NCBI GenBank assembly: GCA_022573485.1
Contig: JACZTW010000090.1
Location: forward strand, 1 to 12,096
Length of the DNA stretch: 12,096 nucleotides
Reading direction: 5' to 3'
Source: Planctomycetota bacterium
Lineage (GTDB): Bacteria > Planctomycetota > Phycisphaerae > UBA1845 > CAIVHJ01
Part shown: positions 1 to 6,140 of the stretch, piece after piece
Position numbering within the stretch: position 1 is the stretch's first letter
How the letters are laid out: every line of letters begins with the position of its first letter
Made by a program: the position numbers and the translations under genes
Notes under the pieces: generated by a model
The model's database searches: none
The model's input: the letters and a program-made list of their open reading frames with translations, nothing else
What the model was told of the DNA's origin: nothing

Positions 1-646
1 CGACGAGCGGCCCGAAGAAGTAACGGAGATGAAGCGGAGCATCAGAGGCGAGGTCATCGCTTCGACTTTTGACGAACCGGCCGAACGGCACGTTCAGGTG
101 GCGGAAATGGTGCTGGAAAAGGCACGGCGCCTGGTGGAGCACAAGCGCGACGTTATTATCCTATTGGATTCGATCACTCGCCTGGCCCGTGCCTACAATC
201 TCATCGTACCCTCGAGTGGCAAGGTGCTCTCAGGCGGCGTGGACTCCAATGCCCTCCAACGGCCCAAACGTTTCTTTGGCGCCGCACGGAACATCGAGGA
301 AGGTGGAAGCCTTACGATCCTAGCGACGGCCCTTATCGAAACGGGCAGCCGCATGGACGAGGTCATCTTCAACGAATTCAAGGGCACGGGCAACATGGAG
401 ATCATGCTCACGCGCGAACTCGCCAATATGCGGATTTGGCCGGCGATCGACCTGCAACAGTCCGGCACGCGCAAGGAGGAGCGGTTGTTGTCGCCCGCGG
501 AACTGGAGGCCAGCTACCAGATCCGTCGTACGATAATCAATCGAGACCCCCGACGGTCGATGGAAACGTTGTTGGAGCGCATGGGCAAGTTTTCGAACAA
601 TAATGATTTTGTGAAGGACTTCGGCAGTCGAGGCGGGTTTCGATGA
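1..646 (+). CDS. rho: Transcription termination factor Rho, C-terminal part (5' end outside window)
   Basis: Rho is the hexameric RNA-dependent ATPase that ends transcription and couples it to translation. The reading frame is already open at base 2 with DERPEEVTEM, a conserved Rho stretch, so the true start and the RNA-binding and Walker A regions lie upstream of the window. Visible motifs are the Walker B strand (VIILLDSITRLARAYN), the segment LSGGVDSNALQRPKRFFGAA, the NIEEGGSLTI strand and the R-loop region EFKGTGNMEI. The C-terminus LLERMGKFSNNNDFV followed by a short Gly/Arg tail matches a normal Rho end. The stop TGA (644-646) overlaps the next start codon as ATGA. Family identity is essentially certain; only the missing 5' part limits the annotation. 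Confidence 0.97.
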   Translation, partial: DERPEEVTEMKRSIRGEVIASTFDEPAERHVQVAEMVLEKARRLVEHKRDVIILLDSITRLARAYNLIVPSSGKVLSGGVDSNALQRPKRFFGAARNIEEGGSLTILATALIETGSRMDEVIFNEFKGTGNMEIMLTRELANMRIWPAIDLQQSGTRKEERLLSPAELEASYQIRRTIINRDPRRSMETLLERMGKFSNNNDFVKDFGSRGGFR

Positions 647-1398
647 CTTCCGCACCTCGGGGCGTGCCGAGTACGGCGATGGGACACTGGCTGACAACGA
701 TCGCGATGGTCGTCGTTTGCGTGCCTTCGCTCTGCGGTTGCCACAGGTCTAATCCGCGTGGAGCGAAGTCGGCACCGGCGCCGCAACCGGCGCACAGCGG
801 CAAGGCCCACCATGGGAGTCGGGACATCGGAGACTACATTCGACGCATGGAGTCCGCCGATCGGGCGGCGTGGCAGAAGCCCGACGAAGTCATCGCGGCG
901 CTGAATCTCAGGCCCGGTGAACGAATCGCCGACGTGGGCTGCGGGCCGGGCTACTTCACGTTGCTGCTTGCGGAAGCCGTTGGACCTACGGGCAAAGTCT
1001 GGGCCGTCGACGTCAAGGCGGAGATGCTGGATCGACTGCGCGAACACATCGCCGAGCGCGAACTGTCCAACATTGAACCCCAGTTGGTGCCCGAGAACGA
1101 TCCCAGGCTGCCGCCGGGCCAAGTGGACACTGTCTTCATCGTCAACACTTATCACCATTTCAGCTACCGCCCGGTCTACGTCTCCAAGCTCCGCCGCGCC
1201 CTGGCGCCCGGTGGCCGCATCGTGATCATCGATTTCATACCCAAGTCGCGCGAGGAACGCGGATTCGGGCCGAAGCTCGAAATGCAATTGGACCGTGCGA
1301 CGATTGATCGCGAGATGGCCGCCTCTGGCCTGCAACCGGCAGCGGTACATACCTTCCTGCCCGAACAATACTTCGTCGAGTATCGCGTCAAACAGTAA
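643..1398 (+). CDS. Class I SAM-dependent methyltransferase with predicted lipoprotein signal
   Basis: A 251-aa protein. Residues about 13-32 are hydrophobic and end in a lipobox-like Leu30-Cys-Gly-Cys33, so it is probably exported and lipid-anchored, followed by a Pro/Ala/His linker to about residue 60. The rest is a Rossmann methyltransferase: motif I IADVGCGPGYF (96-106), an acidic residue at the end of the second strand (AVDV, Asp123), VDTVFIVNTYHHF (161-173) and LAPGGRIVIIDF (187-198). The substrate cannot be read from the sequence. The start at 643 is chosen because it has GAGG at 630-633, nine bases upstream, and an Arg before the hydrophobic core; Met13 (679) is an alternative. The 4-base overlap with rho suggests translational coupling. 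A methyltransferase domain outside the cytoplasm is unusual, because SAM is cytoplasmic, so the signal needs checking. Confidence 0.88.
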   Translation: MTSAPRGVPSTAMGHWLTTIAMVVVCVPSLCGCHRSNPRGAKSAPAPQPAHSGKAHHGSRDIGDYIRRMESADRAAWQKPDEVIAALNLRPGERIADVGCGPGYFTLLLAEAVGPTGKVWAVDVKAEMLDRLREHIAERELSNIEPQLVPENDPRLPPGQVDTVFIVNTYHHFSYRPVYVSKLRRALAPGGRIVIIDFIPKSREERGFGPKLEMQLDRATIDREMAASGLQPAAVHTFLPEQYFVEYRVKQ

Positions 1399-1404
1399 GC
1401 GCAC

Positions 1405-2553
1405 TCAATCTCCCTTGGTTCGTCTCTTCTTGGCGAGCCCGTCGAGCCAGCGAATGGCGGCCTCATGATCCTGCGGTCGGCCCCAAGTGTGGCCGCCGGG
1501 GTGAACGATCAATTCCGTCTTGCGGATGCTGCGCTCCGCCTCGCTGTGGAGCGCGACGACTTCGTCGTGGTTGAAGTCACTCTGGCCAACGATGAAAAAG
1601 ATGGGCACGAGCTTCGGCGGCACGCCGTCGTAGTGCCCGGCGCCGATGCAGATAATGCCGGCGCAGGCGTCCTGATGGTTGACGGCCGCCCAACTGGCCA
1701 TGCGCGACCCGCCGGAAAAGCCGGAGAAGTAGAGTCTGCGCGGGTGTATGTTGAATCGGCGGCGCAAGTCGAACAGGACGGCATTAAGATTCTCCAGATT
1801 CGGCGGCATGGGCCCGTTCTTGGACTCCTTGAGCCCGACCATCAGCCAGCCGACCTCTTCTGCCATCTTCACCGACAGCGGTTGACCTTGGCCCATCGGC
1901 GAGGAGTTGATCAGCAGCGGCGTCGGCCGTGCGGGGTCATAGCTCTGGGGGATATGGCAGCGGTAGTGAAACGGCAGCCCGTCGAGGCAGGCCAGTTCGT
2001 GCGTCTCGCCCTTCGCCAGCTCCAGCGGCAGAGGCATATGCAACGCATCTTCTTTCCACAAATGGAAGAACCCGCCGACAGTCTTGGTATCGCGTGCAGT
2101 GCCCATGACCACGCCTGGCCGCTCAAGTCGACCTGCAAACGTGTCCGGATTGTAAGACAAAGGCAGCAGCAGGCGGCGCGGGCGCCGGCCTGCGAACTTG
2201 ATCGTGTCGCCTGCGAGCGTCACTGCGAAGTCCTGCTCGATGACGAACGCTCGCTTGTGTACGCCCTGGCGCGGCAACGCGCCGAACTGCGCGTTGTGGG
2301 CTTCGTCCTCGGTCAGGCCAAACCACATCAGCGACTCGCCGACGAAGCCTTGGCGCGCCTCCTTGACCTCGATCGTCATGTGCGTCGTTTTGCCGTCGGC
2401 GGTCATCATGCCGCGCCACCGGCCGGGGACGAGCGCCTCAAGCGGCGGTTCGGCCTTCGTCGGCTCGGGCGGACCGCCCGCGGACAGGATCGGAAGGAAT
2501 GTCGCGATCAACAGGATCATCAATCTGCAAGAGAGCACGGTCTGATCGGACAC
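1405..2553 (-). CDS. Secreted alpha/beta hydrolase, PHB depolymerase/esterase-like
   Basis: A 382-aa protein with an N-terminal signal: Arg10, then LMILLIATFLPILSA. Residues about 44-165 form a beta-rich region I do not recognise. The hydrolase domain follows, with DGLPFHYRCHIPQSY (191-205), the nucleophile elbow Gly278-Phe-Ser280-Gly-Gly, a likely acid Asp326 in IVGQSDF and a likely base His355 in PGGHTWG. This arrangement resembles extracellular polyhydroxybutyrate depolymerase/feruloyl esterase-like enzymes, but the substrate is unknown. The start shown is GTG (2553-2551), which keeps Arg10 in the signal; ATG at 2520 would leave the hydrophobic core without a positive charge. Neither has a convincing Shine-Dalgarno sequence. 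It converges with the methyltransferase gene with a 6-base gap and no visible terminator. Confidence 0.87.
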   Translation of the reverse strand: MSDQTVLSCRLMILLIATFLPILSAGGPPEPTKAEPPLEALVPGRWRGMMTADGKTTHMTIEVKEARQGFVGESLMWFGLTEDEAHNAQFGALPRQGVHKRAFVIEQDFAVTLAGDTIKFAGRRPRRLLLPLSYNPDTFAGRLERPGVVMGTARDTKTVGGFFHLWKEDALHMPLPLELAKGETHELACLDGLPFHYRCHIPQSYDPARPTPLLINSSPMGQGQPLSVKMAEEVGWLMVGLKESKNGPMPPNLENLNAVLFDLRRRFNIHPRRLYFSGFSGGSRMASWAAVNHQDACAGIICIGAGHYDGVPPKLVPIFFIVGQSDFNHDEVVALHSEAERSIRKTELIVHPGGHTWGRPQDHEAAIRWLDGLAKKRRTKGD

Positions 2554-2704
2554 GACCGCAGGGCAGCCTGCAGCGCGCCATCGCGCACTTCAGCAATCAC
2601 GACACGCGAGCCACATGCTCACCCCAGTAGTTCCGCCTCCCAACGCACCCCGCCGCCGTGGGCGGGGCCTGTCGCATGTCGATAGCACCCCTTTCGGCCT
2701 GGAC

Positions 2705-2815
2705 TTACTTCGCGTCCTTCTTGAACTCCTCCAGGCGCTCCTTGGGTTCTACCATCAGCGAGGAATTGGGCACATCCATCGTACCCACCGCCAACAAGAG
2801 GATCAACCACCGCAT
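2705..2815 (-). CDS. Possible 36-aa small exported or membrane peptide
   Basis: The ORF begins MRWLILLLAV and ends EPKERLEEFKKDAK, a hydrophobic N-terminus followed by a charged helix-like tail. Most third codon positions are G or C (31 of 37 codons by hand count), as expected of real genes in this GC-rich DNA. A G-run (GGGG, 2821-2818) lies just upstream of the ATG but is too close to be a typical Shine-Dalgarno. I do not recognise a family. It sits alone between divergently oriented genes. The frame remains open upstream to 3076, so it could also be the tail of a decayed gene or simply chance. Confidence 0.3.
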   Translation of the reverse strand: MRWLILLLAVGTMDVPNSSLMVEPKERLEEFKKDAK

Positions 2816-3159
2816 TGCCCCGTTGGGAAAAGCTGTTGACTCCAACATCCACGAGGAAACTCGAAAGAGGGTCGTCTCGACCTCGGACACGACTGCCAAA
2901 CGGAAAGACAACGGGCAGGACCCCGCAAATCGACTTCGTCGTTTAGCAGACTTCTCGTTTGCGTGGTCCACGGCTCTGTGAGCCGCGTGACCGATCCCCG
3001 AGGCACGACCGCGAGTCCAACTTTTCCGAATCGAACGCACCCTCCCGCAGAAGGCAATTTCGGGCCAGGAGCCCATTTTGGGGCACGTGGAATGGGATCC
3101 ATGCCCTGTGGATCTCCACCCACCGTCAATCGCCGACCCCGCTGAGAGGGCAATCCATC

Positions 3160-3188
3160 TTGCATCGCATCGGCTCGGCGGCTAAACT
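3160..3188 (+). promoter_or_regulatory. Candidate promoter for the dockerin protein gene
   Basis: TTGCAT (3160-3165) and TAAACT (3183-3188) are separated by 17 bases and lie 58 bases before the ATG at 3246. Matches to the sigma-70 consensus are modest (3/6 and 4/6), so this is a candidate only. Confidence 0.3.
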
Positions 3189-3233
3189 GGTAACGCTAAA
3201 GTGCAGTATTTCCGGTCGGGCCAGTCAGGATTT

Positions 3234-3237
3234 GGAG
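3234..3237 (+). promoter_or_regulatory. Ribosome binding site fixing the start of the dockerin protein
   Basis: GGAG lies 8 bases before ATG 3246. The same frame is open upstream to 3201, but only this ATG places the signal peptide at the N-terminus, so 3246 is preferred. Confidence 0.7.
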
Positions 3238-3245
3238 AACCTGCC

Positions 3246-3968
3246 ATGACGAACCGCACTATTGTCCTGGGTTTGATTTGTGTCGTGCTATGCGCACTAG
3301 CCGCGCCGTCCGCGCTGGCGGGGTCGCACTTGTGGCGCATACACGAAGTATTTAGTAGCGCCGATGGCAGCGTTCAATTCATCGAGATGGAGGAATGCTG
3401 CGGAGCCGACAACGAGACCTACCTCGGCGGCAAATGGATTCTCAGCGATACGACCGGCAGCCAGTTCATCTTTCCGGGCAATTTGCCGTGCAGCAATTGC
3501 ACGGCCAACCGCCACCTGCTGCTGGCGACGGAGGCTTTCGCCGCGCTGCCTGATGCACCAACGCCGGATTACACGATTACTGAGAACTTCTTTGACCTCA
3601 ATGCAGATACGCTCACCTATTGGATGTACGGCGCGGCGACGTTTCCGTTCGGCTTGGGTGATCTGCCCATCGACGGGACGCACGCACTGGTCTGCCTGGA
3701 CGGCGGCGGCGGCGGATGTACTACTACGGCGACTGAGGTGAATTCGCCGACGAACTTCGCCGGCGAAACGGGCTCGGTCGAAGTCGGACCCTGCAACCCG
3801 GGCGACTTAGATTTGACCGGCGACGTCGGTCCGTTCGACTTGGCCTTGCTGCTCGGCAGTTGGGGACCGTGTCCGGCAAGGGGCGACTGTCCGGCGGACC
3901 TGGACGGTGACGGCGATGTCGGCGCGTTCGACCTGGCCTTGCTCCTCGGTGCCTGGGGGCCATGTTAG
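3246..3968 (+). CDS. Exported protein with lamin-tail-like domain and paired GC-type dockerin repeats
   Basis: A 240-aa protein. Residues 1-25 are a clear signal peptide ending ALA before Gly26. The middle part begins HLWRIHEVFSSADGSVQFIE and resembles the lamin-tail-like (LTD) fold found in extracellular proteins of planctomycetes and other bacteria. It carries several Cys pairs (Cys51/52, Cys82/85) that could form disulfides outside the cytoplasm. The C-terminus holds two dockerin-like calcium-loop repeats, each with Asp-x-Asp-x-(Asp/Thr)-Gly-Asp-Val, then FDLALLLG and a terminal WGPC (about 183-209 and 215-240). Repeats of this kind are typical of 'GC-type dockerin' exported proteins of planctomycetes. 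In those proteins they are thought to serve attachment or sorting, but the partner is unknown. There is no catalytic motif. It looks monocistronic, and the next gene faces it 19 bases away. Confidence 0.87.
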   Translation: MTNRTIVLGLICVVLCALAAPSALAGSHLWRIHEVFSSADGSVQFIEMEECCGADNETYLGGKWILSDTTGSQFIFPGNLPCSNCTANRHLLLATEAFAALPDAPTPDYTITENFFDLNADTLTYWMYGAATFPFGLGDLPIDGTHALVCLDGGGGGCTTTATEVNSPTNFAGETGSVEVGPCNPGDLDLTGDVGPFDLALLLGSWGPCPARGDCPADLDGDGDVGAFDLALLLGAWGPC

Positions 3969-3987
3969 GCCCTGCCTGTCGAATCAC

Positions 3988-4599
3988 CTACGGCGGCAGC
4001 TTGATGACTTCCTTGCCGTCTTTGTAAGTCTTCTTGCAGCTTGGGCATTTTGCATCCGTAATCAGAGCAACGGCGCAGATTTCGCACCGCCGGGCGATTT
4101 CCACAGCCGCCAGCAGTTTGCGATGCTCCCTTGAGGCCTGCTCAAACATCTTCTTGTCCTCGAAGGCCACATTGCCGACCATGCCCACGTTGCAAGAATC
4201 GCACCAGCCGGGCTTCAGTGTGTTCTTCCGACAGCGCGCACACTTGATGCTGGAGAAAACCTTGGCCTTGCCTTTAGCCAGGGAGTAGGTCAGTTTGGAG
4301 TGGTAGAGTTGCTGATCGATGAATCCCCAGTTGCAGCGCGTGCAGAACCCGTCGGAGGCCAGCGCTTTTCGGCACAACTCGCACTTCATCGAGTTCACGT
4401 CGATGCGGTGGCCGTGGGCGTCCAGCGCTTCGAACAGCACACCGGATTTGATCGCAACGGCGGCGACATAGCCGACCTTACATTTCCCGCACCAGCCGTT
4501 CTTCAGCTTGTCTGCTTCACAAGTGCATGCCGGATCACCAAGCGGTTGGACGACGAACAGCGGCACGAGCACGAACGGAACAACGAGAACTTGTTGCAT
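3988..4599 (-). CDS. Exported protein with four tandem zinc-ribbon-like repeats
   Basis: A 203-aa protein of no family I can name. Residues 1-20 are hydrophobic (VLVVPFVLVPLFVV), compatible with a signal peptide or membrane anchor. It then has four cysteine modules: Cys25/27-Cys37/40, Cys73/76-Cys86/89, Cys120/123-Cys133/136 and Cys172/175-Cys185/188. In every module nine residues separate the two halves, and modules recur about every 47-52 residues. Modules 1-3 end with a similar Cys-(Lys/Asn)-(Val/Trp)-Gly pattern. Zinc binding is inferred from the Cys spacing. The start is supported by AAAGGAG (4612-4606) six bases before the ATG. The repeats imply internal duplication; function and partners cannot be read. 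Confidence 0.8.
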   Translation of the reverse strand: MQQVLVVPFVLVPLFVVQPLGDPACTCEADKLKNGWCGKCKVGYVAAVAIKSGVLFEALDAHGHRIDVNSMKCELCRKALASDGFCTRCNWGFIDQQLYHSKLTYSLAKGKAKVFSSIKCARCRKNTLKPGWCDSCNVGMVGNVAFEDKKMFEQASREHRKLLAAVEIARRCEICAVALITDAKCPSCKKTYKDGKEVIKLPP

Positions 4600-4605
4600 G
4601 GGGCG

Positions 4606-4628
4606 CTCCTTTCACTGCTTAGATTCTA
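4606..4628 (-). promoter_or_regulatory. -10-like box and strong Shine-Dalgarno of the zinc-ribbon protein
   Basis: On the minus strand TAGAAT (4628-4623) matches 5 of 6 positions of the -10 consensus and is followed by AAAGGAG (4612-4606) just before ATG 4599. No good -35 box is visible, so the Shine-Dalgarno is the firmer part. Confidence 0.45.
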
Positions 4629-4699
4629 GCACGGCGATGGATTGCGGCACGAGAGCATACACTGCATCTGACGATCCGCACAGCCCCTGTGTGCGTTCG

Positions 4700-4718
4700 C
4701 GCAGGCTGAAGGCCTGCG
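4700..4718. repeat. Short palindromic hairpin, CGCAGGC/GCCTGCG
   Basis: A perfect 7-bp inverted repeat, CGCAGGC (4700-4706) and GCCTGCG (4712-4718), flanks a 5-base loop. It lies in the gap between two minus-strand genes, downstream of the monooxygenase. There is no T-run after it, so it is more like a dispersed REP-type palindrome than an intrinsic terminator. Only one copy is in this window. Confidence 0.45.
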
Positions 4719-4776
4719 GCTCATTGTCTTGCTTCATATTCGCGTCGCCGGCACCGATTCGTCGCTCGTCGGATCC

Positions 4777-5079
4777 TCAGAGGACGACTTCAAAACCCTC
4801 GAACTCGGGGTGGCCAAGGTAGGTGCCTTCGGGGGCGCGGGACTGGGCGTGAGCTTTGCGGAAAGCTTCGGACTCGGTCCAGGCTTCGAAGGCTTGGCGC
4901 GAGTCCCACACAGAATGGGACGCGAAAAGCGTCGCTTCTTCGTCCGTAGGTCCGCGCAGCAAGTGAAACTCACGGAATCCCGAAACGCCTTCGAGTTGTG
5001 AATCGCGCCGGCGCCACAATTCCTCAAAAACACTCTCGCGCCCGACGGCAATTCGAAAACGATTCATGGCAATGAACAT
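4777..5079 (-). CDS. Antibiotic-biosynthesis-monooxygenase fold protein, IsdG/HmoA-type (probable heme-degrading)
   Basis: A 100-aa single-domain protein. It begins MFIAMNRFRI, continues with VSGFREFHLL and contains a SHSVWDSRQAFEAW segment. These are typical of the dimeric ferredoxin-like ABM fold used by IsdG/HmoA heme monooxygenases. Counting from ATG 5079, Asn6, Trp67 and His77 fall where IsdG has its Asn-Trp-His catalytic triad, which supports heme binding and breakdown; other ABM roles remain possible. The start at 5079 is chosen because AGGAG (5092-5088) is 8 bases upstream. An ATG at 5085 would be only 2 bases from it and adds just Met-Ile. The gene follows oleD by 56 bases on the same strand and could be co-transcribed, but nothing links its chemistry to the olefin pathway. 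Confidence 0.85.
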   Translation of the reverse strand: MFIAMNRFRIAVGRESVFEELWRRRDSQLEGVSGFREFHLLRGPTDEEATLFASHSVWDSRQAFEAWTESEAFRKAHAQSRAPEGTYLGHPEFEGFEVVL

Positions 5080-5087
5080 TATCATTT

Positions 5088-5092
5088 CTCCT
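5088..5092 (-). promoter_or_regulatory. Ribosome binding site deciding the monooxygenase start
   Basis: AGGAG on the minus strand is 8 bases before ATG 5079 but only 2 before ATG 5085, so it selects 5079. Confidence 0.7.
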
Positions 5093-5135
5093 ATTCATGT
5101 TTGAATATCGTCAGAAAGACCACGCAGGAAGAGAA

Positions 5136-6140
5136 TCATGCACCTCGTTCCGCATGGCAACGAACGTCGGCGACGAGCCGGTCTAAGCCTTCGGCGGTAC
5201 TGACCGTAGGCTCATAGCCCAGGTCTCGGCGGGCGGCGGATATGTCGAAATAGCGCGACTGGCTCAATTGTCCAGCCAGAAATCGAGTCATGGGCGGCTC
5301 GCCGTCCCGTCGCAGCAGGGTATACACCCACTCACACACAGTCCCGAACAGACGGGCCGAGGTCGGCGACATCGTGCGGCGAACCGTCAGGACGTCCAGC
5401 CGCGCGAGAAGTTCGTTCAACCACGGCCACAACAACACGGGCTCGCCCTGGCTGATGAAATAGGGCCGGCCCGCACACGCCGCGCCGGGTTCGAGTGCGT
5501 CGCAAGCCAGCAGGTGTGCATTTGCGGCGTTGTCGATGTACGTCATGTCCACGCGCGTGTCGCCTTTACCGATTTGGACGAGCTTGCCGCGGCGAGCGCG
5601 CTCGACGATGCGCGGGATCAAATGTGGGTCACCGGGCCCCCAGATGAGGTGCGGCCGCAGCGCGACGGTGTGCAAATCATCATCGTTGGCCCGCAATACA
5701 AGTCGCTCAGCCTCAGCTTTCGACGCGGGATAGTGGGCGAGGTAGCGGGTCGGGTACGGCTGCGATTCGTCGATGCCGCACAACGGCTCATCGCCGAAGA
5801 CCACGCTCGGCGTGCTGGTAAACACGAGACGCCGCACGCCGTGTCGCCGGCAGCCTGCGATGACGTGGCGCGTGCCATCGACATTAGTGGCCCACATCGG
5901 CCCGCGGCGGCCCCACAAATGGGTCACGGCGGCGACGTGAAACACGACGTCTATACCTTCGCAGGCAGCCGCCATGGCTTCGGCATCGCGCAGATCGGCC
6001 TGGATGGTTGCAATGCCCCTCTCGGTGAGGTGCGGATACGAACGCCGCCCCAGCGCCGTCACGTCATCACCGCGCTGGTGCAGCATCGCGACGATGCGCC
6101 CGCCCAAGAAGCCTCCGCCGCCGGTGACCAGTGCCTTCAT
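5136..6140 (-). CDS. oleD: OleD, NAD(P)-dependent 2-alkyl-3-ketoalkanoate reductase
   Basis: A 334-aa short-chain (extended SDR/epimerase family) enzyme. OleD reduces the 2-alkyl-3-keto acid made by OleA to the 2-alkyl-3-hydroxy acid. The cofactor motif is MKALVTGGGGFLGG (Gly7-x-x-Gly10-x-x-Gly13). An FTSTPSVVFG strand (107-116) and the catalytic Tyr137-x-x-x-Lys141 in HYPASKAEAE follow, then LRPHLIWGPGDPHLIPRI (161-178), typical of the family. Identity rests on this fold plus the oleB-oleC context, since the SDR fold alone is not specific. The start at 6140 overlaps the oleC stop as ATGA, implying translational coupling. The frame is open to 6491, but that extension lies inside oleC and lacks family character. 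Confidence 0.92.
   Translation of the reverse strand: MKALVTGGGGFLGGRIVAMLHQRGDDVTALGRRSYPHLTERGIATIQADLRDAEAMAAACEGIDVVFHVAAVTHLWGRRGPMWATNVDGTRHVIAGCRRHGVRRLVFTSTPSVVFGDEPLCGIDESQPYPTRYLAHYPASKAEAERLVLRANDDDLHTVALRPHLIWGPGDPHLIPRIVERARRGKLVQIGKGDTRVDMTYIDNAANAHLLACDALEPGAACAGRPYFISQGEPVLLWPWLNELLARLDVLTVRRTMSPTSARLFGTVCEWVYTLLRRDGEPPMTRFLAGQLSQSRYFDISAARRDLGYEPTVSTAEGLDRLVADVRCHAERGA

Larger units (their letters stand above)
2554..3245. other. 692-base intergenic region, mostly without recognisable content
   Basis: This gap separates the divergently oriented hydrolase (minus) and dockerin protein (plus) genes. It contains a 7-bp hairpin, CCCCGCC (2648-2654) with GGCGGGG (2661-2667) around a 6-base loop, without a T-run on either strand. 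It also contains the weak small ORF at 2815-2705 and the candidate promoter and Shine-Dalgarno of the plus-strand gene. No tRNA, repeat array or other family signature was recognised between about 2820 and 3155. The open frames on both strands there show no domain-like protein pattern. Confidence 0.6.

Noticed and set aside
514..1404. Long antisense open frame opposite the methyltransferase
   Set aside because: It has no recognisable domain, is rich in Arg/His as expected of complementary GC-rich coding sequence, and overlaps a well-supported gene.
2648..2667. CCCCGCC/GGCGGGG hairpin as a terminator
   Set aside because: No T-run follows on either strand and no supported gene ends next to it.
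1465..2685. 406-codon plus-strand open frame opposite the secreted hydrolase
   Set aside because: Low-complexity Arg/His/Ala-rich translation with no motif; the minus strand carries a signal peptide and a complete catalytic triad.
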